64,000 nucleotides of DNA from Gammaproteobacteria bacterium TMED112. GTDB taxonomy: Bacteria > Pseudomonadota > Gammaproteobacteria > Magnimaribacterales > TMED112. Under the pieces are notes generated by a model that was given only the letters and a program-made list of their open reading frames with translations, did no database searches and was not told the origin of the DNA. The stretch is taken from NCBI GenBank assembly GCA_002170245.2, contig NHFN02000017.1, positions 157,950-221,949 on the forward strand. Direction: 5' to 3'. Made by a program: the position numbers and the translations under genes. Below are positions 30,984 through 39,826 of this stretch, in pieces (position 1 is the stretch's first letter; each line of letters begins with the position of its first letter).

Positions 30984-31313
30984 AGTGGAGTGAGTTGGTC
31001 TATAAGCCGGATTCTGTTATAGCCATCATTTATCTAGATGCTTTGTCACCAAAACATTCATGCTGCCTACCCTGATCTTACGCGAGCAACGTATTTAGAT
31101 CTCTATTTGGCATTGCTTCAAGTGGGGTTTGCCATGCCCTAATTTTACTTAGGCGGTAAGCTCTTACCTTACCTTTTCACCCTTACCATAAAATGGCGGT
31201 TTGTTTTCTGTTGCACTAGCCGTAGACTCACGTCCCCCAGCAATTAACTGGCACTTTGCTCTTTGAAGTCCGGACTTTCCTCTTATAAAAATAAGCGATA
31301 GCTCGACCAACTC
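30984..31313 (-). ncRNA. rnpB: RNase P RNA (bacterial type A)
   Basis: Minus strand GAGTTGGTCGAGCTATCGC...GAGGAAAGTCCGGACTTC...GGGGGACGTGAGTCTACGG...AGGGTAGGCAGCATGAATG...ACAGAATCCGGCTTATAGACCAACTC; conserved P4 segments and closing P1 helix present. Ends approximate. Confidence 0.95.
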
Positions 31314-31327
31314 AGGAAGATATGATA

Positions 31328-32158
31328 TCAGGACTTTTGTGAAAAGGATAAAAATCTTTTATAAAGTAAATTTTTATTAATTCCTGTTAGATCTGAAGCT
31401 AATTTTGATATCTCTTTAATTGAGATTTTTGATTGTAAATTATCAAATATCTTATCTGCTTTTGAATAATCGTAAGCTTTTTCATTAAAATTTAACAATA
31501 AAACGAACTCTCCTTTAACAAGCTCTGTTTTTGCATTAAATATTTGTAAAACCTCTCTTGGCGAACCTCTAAAAAAGTTTTCGTGTAGTTTAGTTAATTC
31601 TTTTGCCACACAAAGGCATACCTCAGAACCAAAAATTTGATCGATGAGTTCTAAAGAAGTTATTAACCTATGTGTTGTTTCATAGAAAATTGATGTGCCC
31701 GAAAAATTACAGCATTCGTTAAGTGCAGCAAACAATTCTTTTTTCTTTTTTGGAAGGAACCCATTAAATTGAAATTTATCAGTAGGCAAACCACTTCCAA
31801 CTAAAGCTGTTATAACTGCAGTAGGCCCTGGCAAAGAAATTATATTAATATTGTTTAATATTAGTTCTGAAATAAGCTTGTAGCCTGGATCTGATATTAA
31901 CGGAGTCCCAGCATCTGAAATTATTCCACCATTAAGGCCGCCCTTCAATTGCTTGAGTATATTTTCTCTATCAGCCTTATTGGAGTGGTCGTTATAAGTA
32001 AATATTTTTTTTGTTCTGATTTTAAGCTTCTTCAATAAATTCATGGTTGCTACTCTATTTTCAACTAATAAAAAATCTACTTCTTTAATCACATTGATTG
32101 CACGAATAGTAATATCATCAAGATTGCCGATTGGAGAAGGTATAATATAGAAAGCCAT
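31328..32158 (-). CDS. rsmI: 16S rRNA 2'-O-methyltransferase RsmI
   Basis: 276 aa; YIIPSPIGNLDDITIRAI, LVENRVA, NDHSNKADR, ISDAGTPLISDPGYKL. Confidence 0.96.
   Translation of the reverse strand: MAFYIIPSPIGNLDDITIRAINVIKEVDFLLVENRVATMNLLKKLKIRTKKIFTYNDHSNKADRENILKQLKGGLNGGIISDAGTPLISDPGYKLISELILNNINIISLPGPTAVITALVGSGLPTDKFQFNGFLPKKKKELFAALNECCNFSGTSIFYETTHRLITSLELIDQIFGSEVCLCVAKELTKLHENFFRGSPREVLQIFNAKTELVKGEFVLLLNFNEKAYDYSKADKIFDNLQSKISIKEISKLASDLTGINKNLLYKRFLSFSQKS
32141..32146 (+). promoter_or_regulatory. Candidate -10 element (TATAAT) for the lpoA-like gene
   Basis: Exact TATAAT ending 10 nt before the ATG at 32157, inside the rsmI coding start. Confidence 0.4.
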
Positions 32159-33224
32159 GTTTATAAAAAAATTTTATCTATTATTGATAATTATTATTAT
32201 AACTAGTTGCTCCAGTGCTCCTAAAAAAAATATTACAAAAACTCAGTTTGTCCCGGATATTGCAGGGAATAAATTCATTGGAGTCACTGATATTGAAGAT
32301 TATCTTGATGTGAATAATTATCAGAATAAATTTATCGTGGCGGCGCCTGATCACAAAAGATTTTCAGAATTCAATAATTTTTTCCAGTTGGGTATTCTGA
32401 CAGCTAAAAATCAGTTAAAAATTTCTAATGAAGTTAAATTTATTGATCAAGAAAATTTAAATTTGTTAGAAGCAAACAAAAATTTCTTAATTGGTCCCTT
32501 GAGTAATGAAATTGTGATTAACATTGATGGTTTGCTTTTGAAAGATAAAGCTCTACTTCTAAATGATGCAGTCGACAATTATTCGATTTCACTCAGTCAA
32601 GAATCCCAAATCTCAACACTTGAAACTTATTTGTTAAATAATAGCATTGAAAGGCTAGGAATTATTGAGGATGAAAATAATCCTACTGAGCAGACAAAAG
32701 ACTTCAAAAAAAAGTGGTTAAATGAAAACAGAGATGCCGTAACTATAGCAGTTGATAATGATCCATCTACTAGAATTGAAAATTTTTTGAACGTAACAGA
32801 TAGTAAATTTAGGTTTCAAATTATTGATGAAGCAAGTTTCTCTGACGTCGAGTTTATCCCAAGGACCAGAAAAGATTTTTCACAAGTAGTAGTTTTTACA
32901 AATGATCTAAGCAGATTATATGAAATAGCTTCATTAGTAAGGTTTAATTACGGTCTGGAATATGAGATATTTTCCCTAACCTCAAATTTTGATCAAAAAA
33001 TAGATAAAAATGAAATTTCATTACATGACATAACGCTTATTGATCATACGTATGAGAATAGATTTACAAGCGATCTTCCTAAAAGTCGCAGTTTCTGCTT
33101 AGGATTTGATGCGCTTCTCGTAAGTTATGCTATTGCCAATAATGTTAAAGGAGAAATAAGAGGTCTCCTTGGAATCTATAAAATTACTAATGAATCTTTA
33201 GTTTCTAAATCTTATATTAATTAA
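32157..33224 (+). CDS. LpoA/LppC-like penicillin-binding protein activator (short lipoprotein)
   Basis: 355 aa; lipobox IITSCSSAPKK; canonical divergent partner of rsmI; periplasmic-binding-like fold pattern. Confidence 0.7.
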   Translation: MFIKKFYLLLIIIIITSCSSAPKKNITKTQFVPDIAGNKFIGVTDIEDYLDVNNYQNKFIVAAPDHKRFSEFNNFFQLGILTAKNQLKISNEVKFIDQENLNLLEANKNFLIGPLSNEIVINIDGLLLKDKALLLNDAVDNYSISLSQESQISTLETYLLNNSIERLGIIEDENNPTEQTKDFKKKWLNENRDAVTIAVDNDPSTRIENFLNVTDSKFRFQIIDEASFSDVEFIPRTRKDFSQVVVFTNDLSRLYEIASLVRFNYGLEYEIFSLTSNFDQKIDKNEISLHDITLIDHTYENRFTSDLPKSRSFCLGFDALLVSYAIANNVKGEIRGLLGIYKITNESLVSKSYIN

Positions 33225-33837
33225 AAGAATATTTTAAATCTCTTTCTGAGTCGGTTAGAGATAATTCAAAACTTGGTCTTGAAAAAAGTTTTTCTTGATA
33301 TGCGCTCAAGCTTGCAAAAGATTTTGTATTTGGCAGGCTCACTCCTAGATATGGAAGCCTATATAAAATTGCAGCCATGTAGCAATCAACCAATGTAAAT
33401 TCATCACTCATGAAGTATGGTTTTTCTTTTAAAACTAATACTATCCCTGAAACTAATCCAACAAGTTCTTTTTTCAATGAATCAAATTCTTTTTGACTAA
33501 TTTTAGGCCTCATCATTCTATCGACAACTGGCAACCAGTCCCTTTCAATTCTGTGAATTAATAATCGACATTCTGCTTTATCATTTGGATAAATTGGCAA
33601 TAACGGGGGATGAGGAAATCGTTCATCAAGATATTCAAGAATTACTCTTGGCTCATATATAGTAACTTCTCGCTCAACTAATACAGGTAATTTGTTGTAA
33701 GGGTTGATCGTTGGCAATTCCTCAGGCATTTTTCCCTCAGGGTCAAATTCCTTTATATCACAAGCAATATCTTTTTCTGCTAATACAATTCTAATCATAT
33801 GACTATGGTGTCCCTTTTCTTCAGAATAAAAAATCAT
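33217..33837 (-). CDS. sspA: Stringent starvation protein A (GST-like)
   Basis: 206 aa; LPTINPYNKLPVLVEREVTIYEPRVILEYLDERFPHPPLLP; downstream of petABC. Confidence 0.92.
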   Translation of the reverse strand: MIFYSEEKGHHSHMIRIVLAEKDIACDIKEFDPEGKMPEELPTINPYNKLPVLVEREVTIYEPRVILEYLDERFPHPPLLPIYPNDKAECRLLIHRIERDWLPVVDRMMRPKISQKEFDSLKKELVGLVSGIVLVLKEKPYFMSDEFTLVDCYMAAILYRLPYLGVSLPNTKSFASLSAYQEKLFSRPSFELSLTDSERDLKYSFN

Positions 33838-34532
33838 TTAAGCTCCTTTGCATATTCTCTATAAAGAAGATTCATCACAGCAGTAAAAACAATAAAAAAT
33901 AGAATTACAAAAACACCATTTTTTTCTCTTGTTATTCGTGCTGGCTCTGCTGCATAAGCTAAAAAGTTAACTAAATCTTTCATTGAATCATCAAATTCTT
34001 CAGCAGTCATTGAACCTTCAGAGATAGAAACTAGTGTACCACCCGTGTCAAGTGCCTGATTGCCTTGTAAGCCAGCAAGCACATTAGGCATAGCAGTTCC
34101 CACATAAACAAGGTTATTTGATCCGGATGTTTGAGAAGGATCTTCATAGAATGTTCTTAAGTAAGTATATATCCATTCATCGCCCCTTACTCTTGTTCTC
34201 AAAGTAAGATCTGGGGCACCAATAGGAGATACATCTGGCATACCAAAAGTCATATGGTCAGCTATTTTTGTATCAGGCGTTCTGATTAATTCTTCTGTAA
34301 TAATGTTTTCAGGAATTACTAAATCTTTTTGCAATCTATTCCATCTCAAAAGTTTTAGCGTGTGGCAGCTTGCACAATAATTCATATAGATACCAAGACC
34401 TCTTTGAAGAGAATAGAGATCATGTACATTGGAGGAAAATGCATCACATTTTTCTAAAGAACCGCAATTATTTTCTCCAGCAGAGAAACCGTATGAACTC
34501 AAAATTAAAAGTATTAGTAATAGTTTTTTCAT
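33834..34532 (-). CDS. petC: Cytochrome c1 of the bc1 complex
   Basis: 232 aa; signal peptide, CASCH heme motif, C-terminal TM, petABC order. Confidence 0.93.
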   Translation of the reverse strand: MKKLLLILLILSSYGFSAGENNCGSLEKCDAFSSNVHDLYSLQRGLGIYMNYCASCHTLKLLRWNRLQKDLVIPENIITEELIRTPDTKIADHMTFGMPDVSPIGAPDLTLRTRVRGDEWIYTYLRTFYEDPSQTSGSNNLVYVGTAMPNVLAGLQGNQALDTGGTLVSISEGSMTAEEFDDSMKDLVNFLAYAAEPARITREKNGVFVILFFIVFTAVMNLLYREYAKELK

Positions 34533-35773
34533 AATCTATCTGGAACTTCTAATGTTTTTTCATATTTTGTGTAAATTGGCATAAGTATAAATGGTGCAAA
34601 GTAAAAAACAGTGCATATTTGAGCTATTATGGTTCTCAGTTCATTTACTGGCTTTGTACCGAGGTAACCTAGTGTTATAAAAGATGCTGCGAAAAGAATC
34701 ATTGCAATTTTGCTATACATCCCCTTATATCTGATACTTTGTACATTTGATCTATCCAGCCATGGAACTACGAAAAGAATCGCTATACTTGCAGCAAAAA
34801 TTATAAATCCTAAGAATTTACTTGTTATACCTAAAAAGGGTATGCCAAAAGTAACTGCCCTCAATATAGAGTAAAAAGGAGCATAGTACCAAACTGGTGC
34901 TATATGTTCTGGTGTTTTAAGGAAATTTGCTTCTTCAAAGTTTGGCTTCTCTATAAAATAACCACCACCTGTTGGAGCAAAGAATACAATGGCAAAAAAT
35001 ACAATAAAGAAAATCCCAATAGCAGGCAATGCACCAAAAGTTTTGTATGGGTGAAATGGAGCTCCATCTAATGGCATACCTTTTTTGTCTCTGTACTTTT
35101 CAATATCCACTCCCTCTGGATTTCCTGCTCCAACCTCATGAAGTGCAAAAATATGAAAAACTACCAGTGCAATCATTAATAGTGGAACAACTACTACATG
35201 TAGTGCGAAAAATCTCGAAAGCGTAATACCTGAAAGGACAAAATCACCTTGAATCCAAACCTGCAAATCAGGCCCTATGAAAGGAATTGCTCCAAATAGC
35301 GACAAAATAACATTTGCTGCCCAATATGACATTTGACCCCATGGAAGCACGTAACCTAAGAACCCTTCTGCCATTAGCAAAAACAGAAGAAAACAACCAA
35401 ATAGCCAGACAAGTTCCTTTGGTTTTTGATAAGAGCCATATAAAAGACCCCTAAACATATGAAAATACATTAAGAAGAAAAATGCACTGGCGCCTGTACT
35501 ATGCATATATCTCATCAACCATCCATATTCAACGTCTCTCATAATATATTCAACGCTTGCGAATGCTCCTTCTTCAGTATTTGTATAAAACATCATTAAC
35601 CATATGCCTGTAACAACCTGGATCATGAAAACTACCATTAATAAAGCCCCAAACAGATAAAAGAAATTTACTTTTTTTGGAACAGGGTGTTTTGTTAAGT
35701 GTCTTTCTAGATTTTCAGTGACAGGTAGTCGTCTGTCTACCCAGCCCATTATTGTATTTTTTTCGCTAGCCAT
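34529..35773 (-). CDS. petB: Cytochrome b of the bc1 complex
   Basis: 414 aa; MRYMHSTGASAFFFLMYFHMFRGL, GYVLPWGQMSYWAANVI, PEGVDIEKYRDKKG, APVWYYAPFYSILRAV. Confidence 0.96.
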   Translation of the reverse strand: MASEKNTIMGWVDRRLPVTENLERHLTKHPVPKKVNFFYLFGALLMVVFMIQVVTGIWLMMFYTNTEEGAFASVEYIMRDVEYGWLMRYMHSTGASAFFFLMYFHMFRGLLYGSYQKPKELVWLFGCFLLFLLMAEGFLGYVLPWGQMSYWAANVILSLFGAIPFIGPDLQVWIQGDFVLSGITLSRFFALHVVVVPLLMIALVVFHIFALHEVGAGNPEGVDIEKYRDKKGMPLDGAPFHPYKTFGALPAIGIFFIVFFAIVFFAPTGGGYFIEKPNFEEANFLKTPEHIAPVWYYAPFYSILRAVTFGIPFLGITSKFLGFIIFAASIAILFVVPWLDRSNVQSIRYKGMYSKIAMILFAASFITLGYLGTKPVNELRTIIAQICTVFYFAPFILMPIYTKYEKTLEVPDRL

Positions 35774-36576
35774 TATGTTAGTTCTCCTATAATTAATGTG
35801 TCTCCTTCGAATGTGTGTGGTGGCACTTCTAAGTTTGTTGGTGCAGGTACCCCTTTGTAAACCCTCCCGGCAAGATCAAATTTAGATCCGTGACAAGGAC
35901 AAAAAAAGCCACCCAACCATTGCTCATCCCAAGCTTTCGGTTCAATTTCAGGATGATATTTGGGTGCACATGACAAATGAGTGCAAACCCCTTTTAAAAC
36001 CGTGAATTTTTCATTAGTTGATCTTGCAACCCCTTCTGAAAGAACAGGGTCTGTTACTCTATTATTCAGTTTCGGAAGGTTTTCTAACGCTTTCGGGGTT
36101 TGATGTACTACAAAAATTGGAGTCCTTCTCCATTCTACAACTGCCATTGCACCTGGCTCTAATTTAGATAAATCAAATTTGACAGAAGCGCCAAGAGCCT
36201 TAGCTCTTTCACTTGGATTCCATGCACTCAAGAAAGGAACGGCAAAACCAGCTACTGTCACTGCTCCCATCAAGCTTGAAGTGATCATTAAAGCCTTTCT
36301 TCTCGTATTATTTACTACTGGGTTTTTTAGCACATCCATTTCTAGGTTTCCATTTAGCTTGTTAAGAGATTTATCTAGAAGTAATTTACTTTTCCATTCA
36401 AACAAAAACTTTTCTGCTTCTCTTTTATCTCTTGTTTTAAGGCTCTTTTTATAAATTTCACCCCCAACATTTAAATAACCCCAATAAAAAGGTGATTTAT
36501 CCCGTTTGTACAGAGACATTCCATCTAATATGTGAATATGTTTTTTTCCTTGCTTGTTTTTGGACATTTTGAACAT
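35773..36576 (-). CDS. petA: Rieske [2Fe-2S] subunit of bc1 with ~79-aa N-terminal extension (alternative start M80 at 36339)
   Basis: CTHLSCAPKYHPE...GGFFCPCHGSKFD cluster motifs and Tat-like TRRKALMITSS; extension MSLYKRDKSPFYWGYLNVGGEIYKKSLKTRDKREAEKFLFEWKSKLL resembles an integrase arm-type N-terminal domain. Confidence 0.93.
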   Translation of the reverse strand: MFKMSKNKQGKKHIHILDGMSLYKRDKSPFYWGYLNVGGEIYKKSLKTRDKREAEKFLFEWKSKLLLDKSLNKLNGNLEMDVLKNPVVNNTRRKALMITSSLMGAVTVAGFAVPFLSAWNPSERAKALGASVKFDLSKLEPGAMAVVEWRRTPIFVVHQTPKALENLPKLNNRVTDPVLSEGVARSTNEKFTVLKGVCTHLSCAPKYHPEIEPKAWDEQWLGGFFCPCHGSKFDLAGRVYKGVPAPTNLEVPPHTFEGDTLIIGELT

Positions 36577-36595
36577 TTAATTCAGTGTTCAAAAT
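36566..36595. repeat. Perfect 10-bp inverted repeat around the petA start codon
   Basis: ATTTTGAACA - TTTAATTCAG - TGTTCAAAAT. Confidence 0.9.
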
Positions 36596-36691
36596 TAGGT
36601 GAAACCGAATTAGTTAATTCCTCTTAAATCTTTATGAGCAGTATTATATACAGAATTTTTTTAAAATAAAAATTTTTTTCTAAATTATCTT

Positions 36692-36740
36692 AAAAAAAAA
36701 GGTTTTGAACATAAATTCGTAAAATTTATTAGTGTTCAAA
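36692..36740 (-). terminator. Rho-independent terminator of rplM-rpsI
   Basis: Minus strand TTTGAACA-CTAA-TAAATT-TTACG-AATTTA-TGTTCAAA-ACC-TTTTTTTTT downstream of the rpsI stop. Confidence 0.75.
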
Positions 36741-36750
36741 GGTTAGGAAA

Positions 36751-37131
36751 TTATCTTTTTGAAAACTGTGGGCTTTTTCTAGCTTTTTTAAGGCCAACTT
36801 TCTTTCTTTCTTTAACTCTTGAATCTCGAGTTAAGTACCCTGCTTTTTTAAGATCAGATCTTAGTTCTGGGTTTTCCTCTAAAAGTGCCTTGGATATTGC
36901 TAACCTTATTGCTCCTGCTTGACCAAAAGACCCTCCACCTTGAACTTTTGCATTTACATCAAAAGAACCATCATTTTTCGTTAGAACTAGTGGTTGCCTT
37001 ACTATCATTTTGGCTACATCTCTGCCGAAGTATTCATCTATACTTTTTTTGTTAATAGTGACAATGCCTGTTCCTTTTGTGAGCTTAACTACTGCTGTTG
37101 CTTCTTTTCTTCTTCCTGAAATAGTACTCAT
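36751..37131 (-). CDS. rpsI: 30S ribosomal protein S9
   Basis: 126 aa; [12 protein letters not shown]...[20 protein letters not shown]...[25 protein letters not shown]. Confidence 0.98.
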   Translation of the reverse strand: MSTISGRRKEATAVVKLTKGTGIVTINKKSIDEYFGRDVAKMIVRQPLVLTKNDGSFDVNAKVQGGGSFGQAGAIRLAISKALLEENPELRSDLKKAGYLTRDSRVKERKKVGLKKARKSPQFSKR

Positions 37132-37556
37132 TATTTCAACACCTCAGGATTTTGTGCTTCATGAGGATGATTTTCATCATTATAAACTTTTAATTTTGTA
37201 ATAATTTGTCTATTAAGTTTGTTTTTAGGCAACATTCCCTTAACTGCACCTCTTATAACTTTTTCAGGATCCTTCTCCATTTGATCTTGAAAAGATATTT
37301 GTTTAATGCCACCTGGAAATCCAGAGTGTCTATAATAGATTTTATCTGTTGCTTTTTTTCCTGTAACTTCAATTTTTTTGGCATTTATAAGGATAACATA
37401 ATCACCTATATCTGAATTAGGTGTATATTCAGGTTTATTTTTTCCTCTAAGTATATTAGCAACTTGTACAGATAATCTGCCTAAAGTTTTCCCAGTACAG
37501 TCGAAAATGTACCATTTTTGCTCAATATCTTGAGTTCTTAATGCTGTTGTTTTCAT
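37131..37556 (-). CDS. rplM: 50S ribosomal protein L13
   Basis: 141 aa; [46 protein letters not shown]. Confidence 0.98.
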   Translation of the reverse strand: MKTTALRTQDIEQKWYIFDCTGKTLGRLSVQVANILRGKNKPEYTPNSDIGDYVILINAKKIEVTGKKATDKIYYRHSGFPGGIKQISFQDQMEKDPEKVIRGAVKGMLPKNKLNRQIITKLKVYNDENHPHEAQNPEVLK

Positions 37557-37611
37557 GTAATGCTCAAAGTTGACCCGCTATATATTAATATATTGATAAA
37601 GGATTTGAAAC

Positions 37612-38580
37612 ATGAAGAACCTGTTTTTATTGATATTATTTTTTGGACTGTTTTTTGGTGCTCAGTTTGTTTTTTTTGAAAATAGATATGCTGAGCAAAA
37701 AAATATTGATTTTGAAAATATTTCTTCCTCAATTGTCACCATTGAGACATTAAATAATAGGGGAAAGACATTTGGTTCAGGAGTTATTATTTCCTCTGAT
37801 GGATATATTATTACTGCATTCCATAATTTATCAGGAAATTTAAGTAGTGTTAAAATTTCTGGAAAATCCTACTTAGCAAACTTAATAGGCTTTGATGAGT
37901 ATGCGGATTTAGCAGTTTTAAAAATAAACGAAGAAAACCTTAACCATATCAAATTTTCTGATAACGATAATTTAAAAATTGGTCAGACAGTTTATGCTAT
38001 CGGCAACCCATTTAACTTAGGTATCTCAATTTCCAGGGGCATTTTAAGCGCTACAGGAAGAAACTTTGGAAACCCATATTTAGATATCATTCAAACAGAT
38101 GCTGCAATAAATAAAGGAAATTCTGGAGGAGCGCTTATAAATAATAAAGGAGAATTCATAGGTTTGAGCACACTGATTGCATCAACCTCTGGAGGTTCTG
38201 ACGGAATTGGTTTCGCTCTGCCATCCGATAAAGTATTGTCAATCACAAATCAAATAATTAAATATGGAAAAGTTAGTAGAGCCTGGATTGGGGAGTTTAG
38301 ATTTAGAAGAGGTATGTATACTAGCCCAAAAACTAAATTGAGAATACCCGCACTTTACACTGTTGCTTTAAATAATAATTCAAGTTTTGAAAACGGTTTA
38401 AGAGATGGAGATGTGATAATTGCTATAAAAAATACAGAAGCCAGGTGGAATACATTATTGGCTTCAGTAAATAGTATTTCCCCTGGAGAAAATCTGGAGC
38501 TAAAAATTATTAGAGCTGGCGAAGAAATGAATCTAAATTTAGTAACTAAAGAAAGACCTAATCGACCACAGGCTCTCTGA
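37612..38580 (+). CDS. Periplasmic HtrA-family serine protease with PDZ (DegS/AlgW-like)
   Basis: 322 aa; GSGVIISSDGYIITAFHN (His), GFDEYADLAVLKI (Asp), TDAAINKGNSGGALINNKGEFIG (Ser); position divergent from rplM. Confidence 0.9.
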   Translation: MKNLFLLILFFGLFFGAQFVFFENRYAEQKNIDFENISSSIVTIETLNNRGKTFGSGVIISSDGYIITAFHNLSGNLSSVKISGKSYLANLIGFDEYADLAVLKINEENLNHIKFSDNDNLKIGQTVYAIGNPFNLGISISRGILSATGRNFGNPYLDIIQTDAAINKGNSGGALINNKGEFIGLSTLIASTSGGSDGIGFALPSDKVLSITNQIIKYGKVSRAWIGEFRFRRGMYTSPKTKLRIPALYTVALNNNSSFENGLRDGDVIIAIKNTEARWNTLLASVNSISPGENLELKIIRAGEEMNLNLVTKERPNRPQAL

Positions 38581-39823
38581 TTATTTCTGCACCCAACTTA
38601 TTTAGTTTCTCTTCTATACACTCATAGCCTCTATCAATATGATAAATGTCATTGATATGAGTTTTATTTTTTCCAACTAGTCCTGCAAGCACTAAGCTAG
38701 CAGACGCTCTCAAATCTGACGCGCTTACAGTTGCTCCAACTAAATTAGAGACACCGGAAACAAAGGCTTTATTTTCATTTAATGAAATATTTGCTCCCAT
38801 TTTTCTTAGTTCACTTACATGTTGAAACCTATTCTCAAAAACAGTTTCTTCAACTGTACAGTCTCCTTGAGCAATTGTATTAAGTGTCATAAATTGAGCT
38901 TGCATATCTGTAGGGAAGCCAGGAAAAGGCTCTGTAAATATGTCTTGAGCTTTGAGATCTGAAGAAGTTGCATCAACTTCTACAGAATTTTTAAAGATAT
39001 TTACCTTCACACCCATTTCAATTAATTTTTTACTAACAATATCAATAGTTTCTGGGTTAATTTTATTAACTTTCACATGTCCATTTGTTATTGCTCCTGC
39101 AATAAGATAAGTACCTGCTTCAATTCTATCGAATAAAACATTCCATCTAGTCGCATTTAGGCTTTCAACACCATTTACGATAATTTCAGATTCACCTGCA
39201 CCTTGAATTTGCGCCCCACAACTATTTAGATAATTTGCAAGTTCTAAAACTTCTGGTTCTTTTGCACAGTTCTTCAATCTTGTTTCCCCCTTAATAAGAG
39301 TTGCAGCCATCATTAAGTTCTCAGTACCTGTTACTGATACTCTTGGAAAAGTGAAAGAAATAGGCTTTAATTCCTTTGCTTTTAAATAGATATATTTTGA
39401 GTCAGAAGTAATTTCAGCACCCATTTGCTCAAGTCCTGATAAATGAAAATCAATGGGTCTTGAACCAATATCACACCCTCCAGGTTGAGATATTTTTGCC
39501 TTACCATATTTTGCTACTAATGGTCCCATCACTAAAATTGATGCCCTCATTGTTTTTACAAGCTCATATCTAGCCTCTGGTAGCAGAATATTTGAAGAAT
39601 TTATTTCGATAAAACCATCTTCATGAAAGTTTATTGAAGAACCCATTGAGTTTAATAGTTCAAGCTTGGTTGTTATGTCTTGGAGGTGGGGTAAATTGCC
39701 TATAAAAGCTGAGCCCTCAAGTAAAATTGTAGAGGCCAAAATTGGCAAACCAGCATTTTTTGCACCTGAACAATCAACTTCACCTTGTAAATGGTTACCG
39801 CCTTTAATTATCAGTCTTTCCAT
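38558..39823 (-). CDS. murA: UDP-GlcNAc 1-carboxyvinyltransferase
   Basis: 421 aa; GAKNAGLPILASTIL, GGCDIGSRPIDFHLSGLEQMGA, FPTDMQAQFM, DLRASASLVLAGL. Confidence 0.97.
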   Translation of the reverse strand: MERLIIKGGNHLQGEVDCSGAKNAGLPILASTILLEGSAFIGNLPHLQDITTKLELLNSMGSSINFHEDGFIEINSSNILLPEARYELVKTMRASILVMGPLVAKYGKAKISQPGGCDIGSRPIDFHLSGLEQMGAEITSDSKYIYLKAKELKPISFTFPRVSVTGTENLMMAATLIKGETRLKNCAKEPEVLELANYLNSCGAQIQGAGESEIIVNGVESLNATRWNVLFDRIEAGTYLIAGAITNGHVKVNKINPETIDIVSKKLIEMGVKVNIFKNSVEVDATSSDLKAQDIFTEPFPGFPTDMQAQFMTLNTIAQGDCTVEETVFENRFQHVSELRKMGANISLNENKAFVSGVSNLVGATVSASDLRASASLVLAGLVGKNKTHINDIYHIDRGYECIEEKLNKLGAEIIREPVVD

Positions 39824-39826
39824 TTG

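Noticed and set aside
37557-37611. Possible divergent promoter (TTGACC...TATATT) between rplM and the degS-like gene
   Set aside because: Spacing between the -35-like and -10-like elements is not convincing in such AT-rich sequence.
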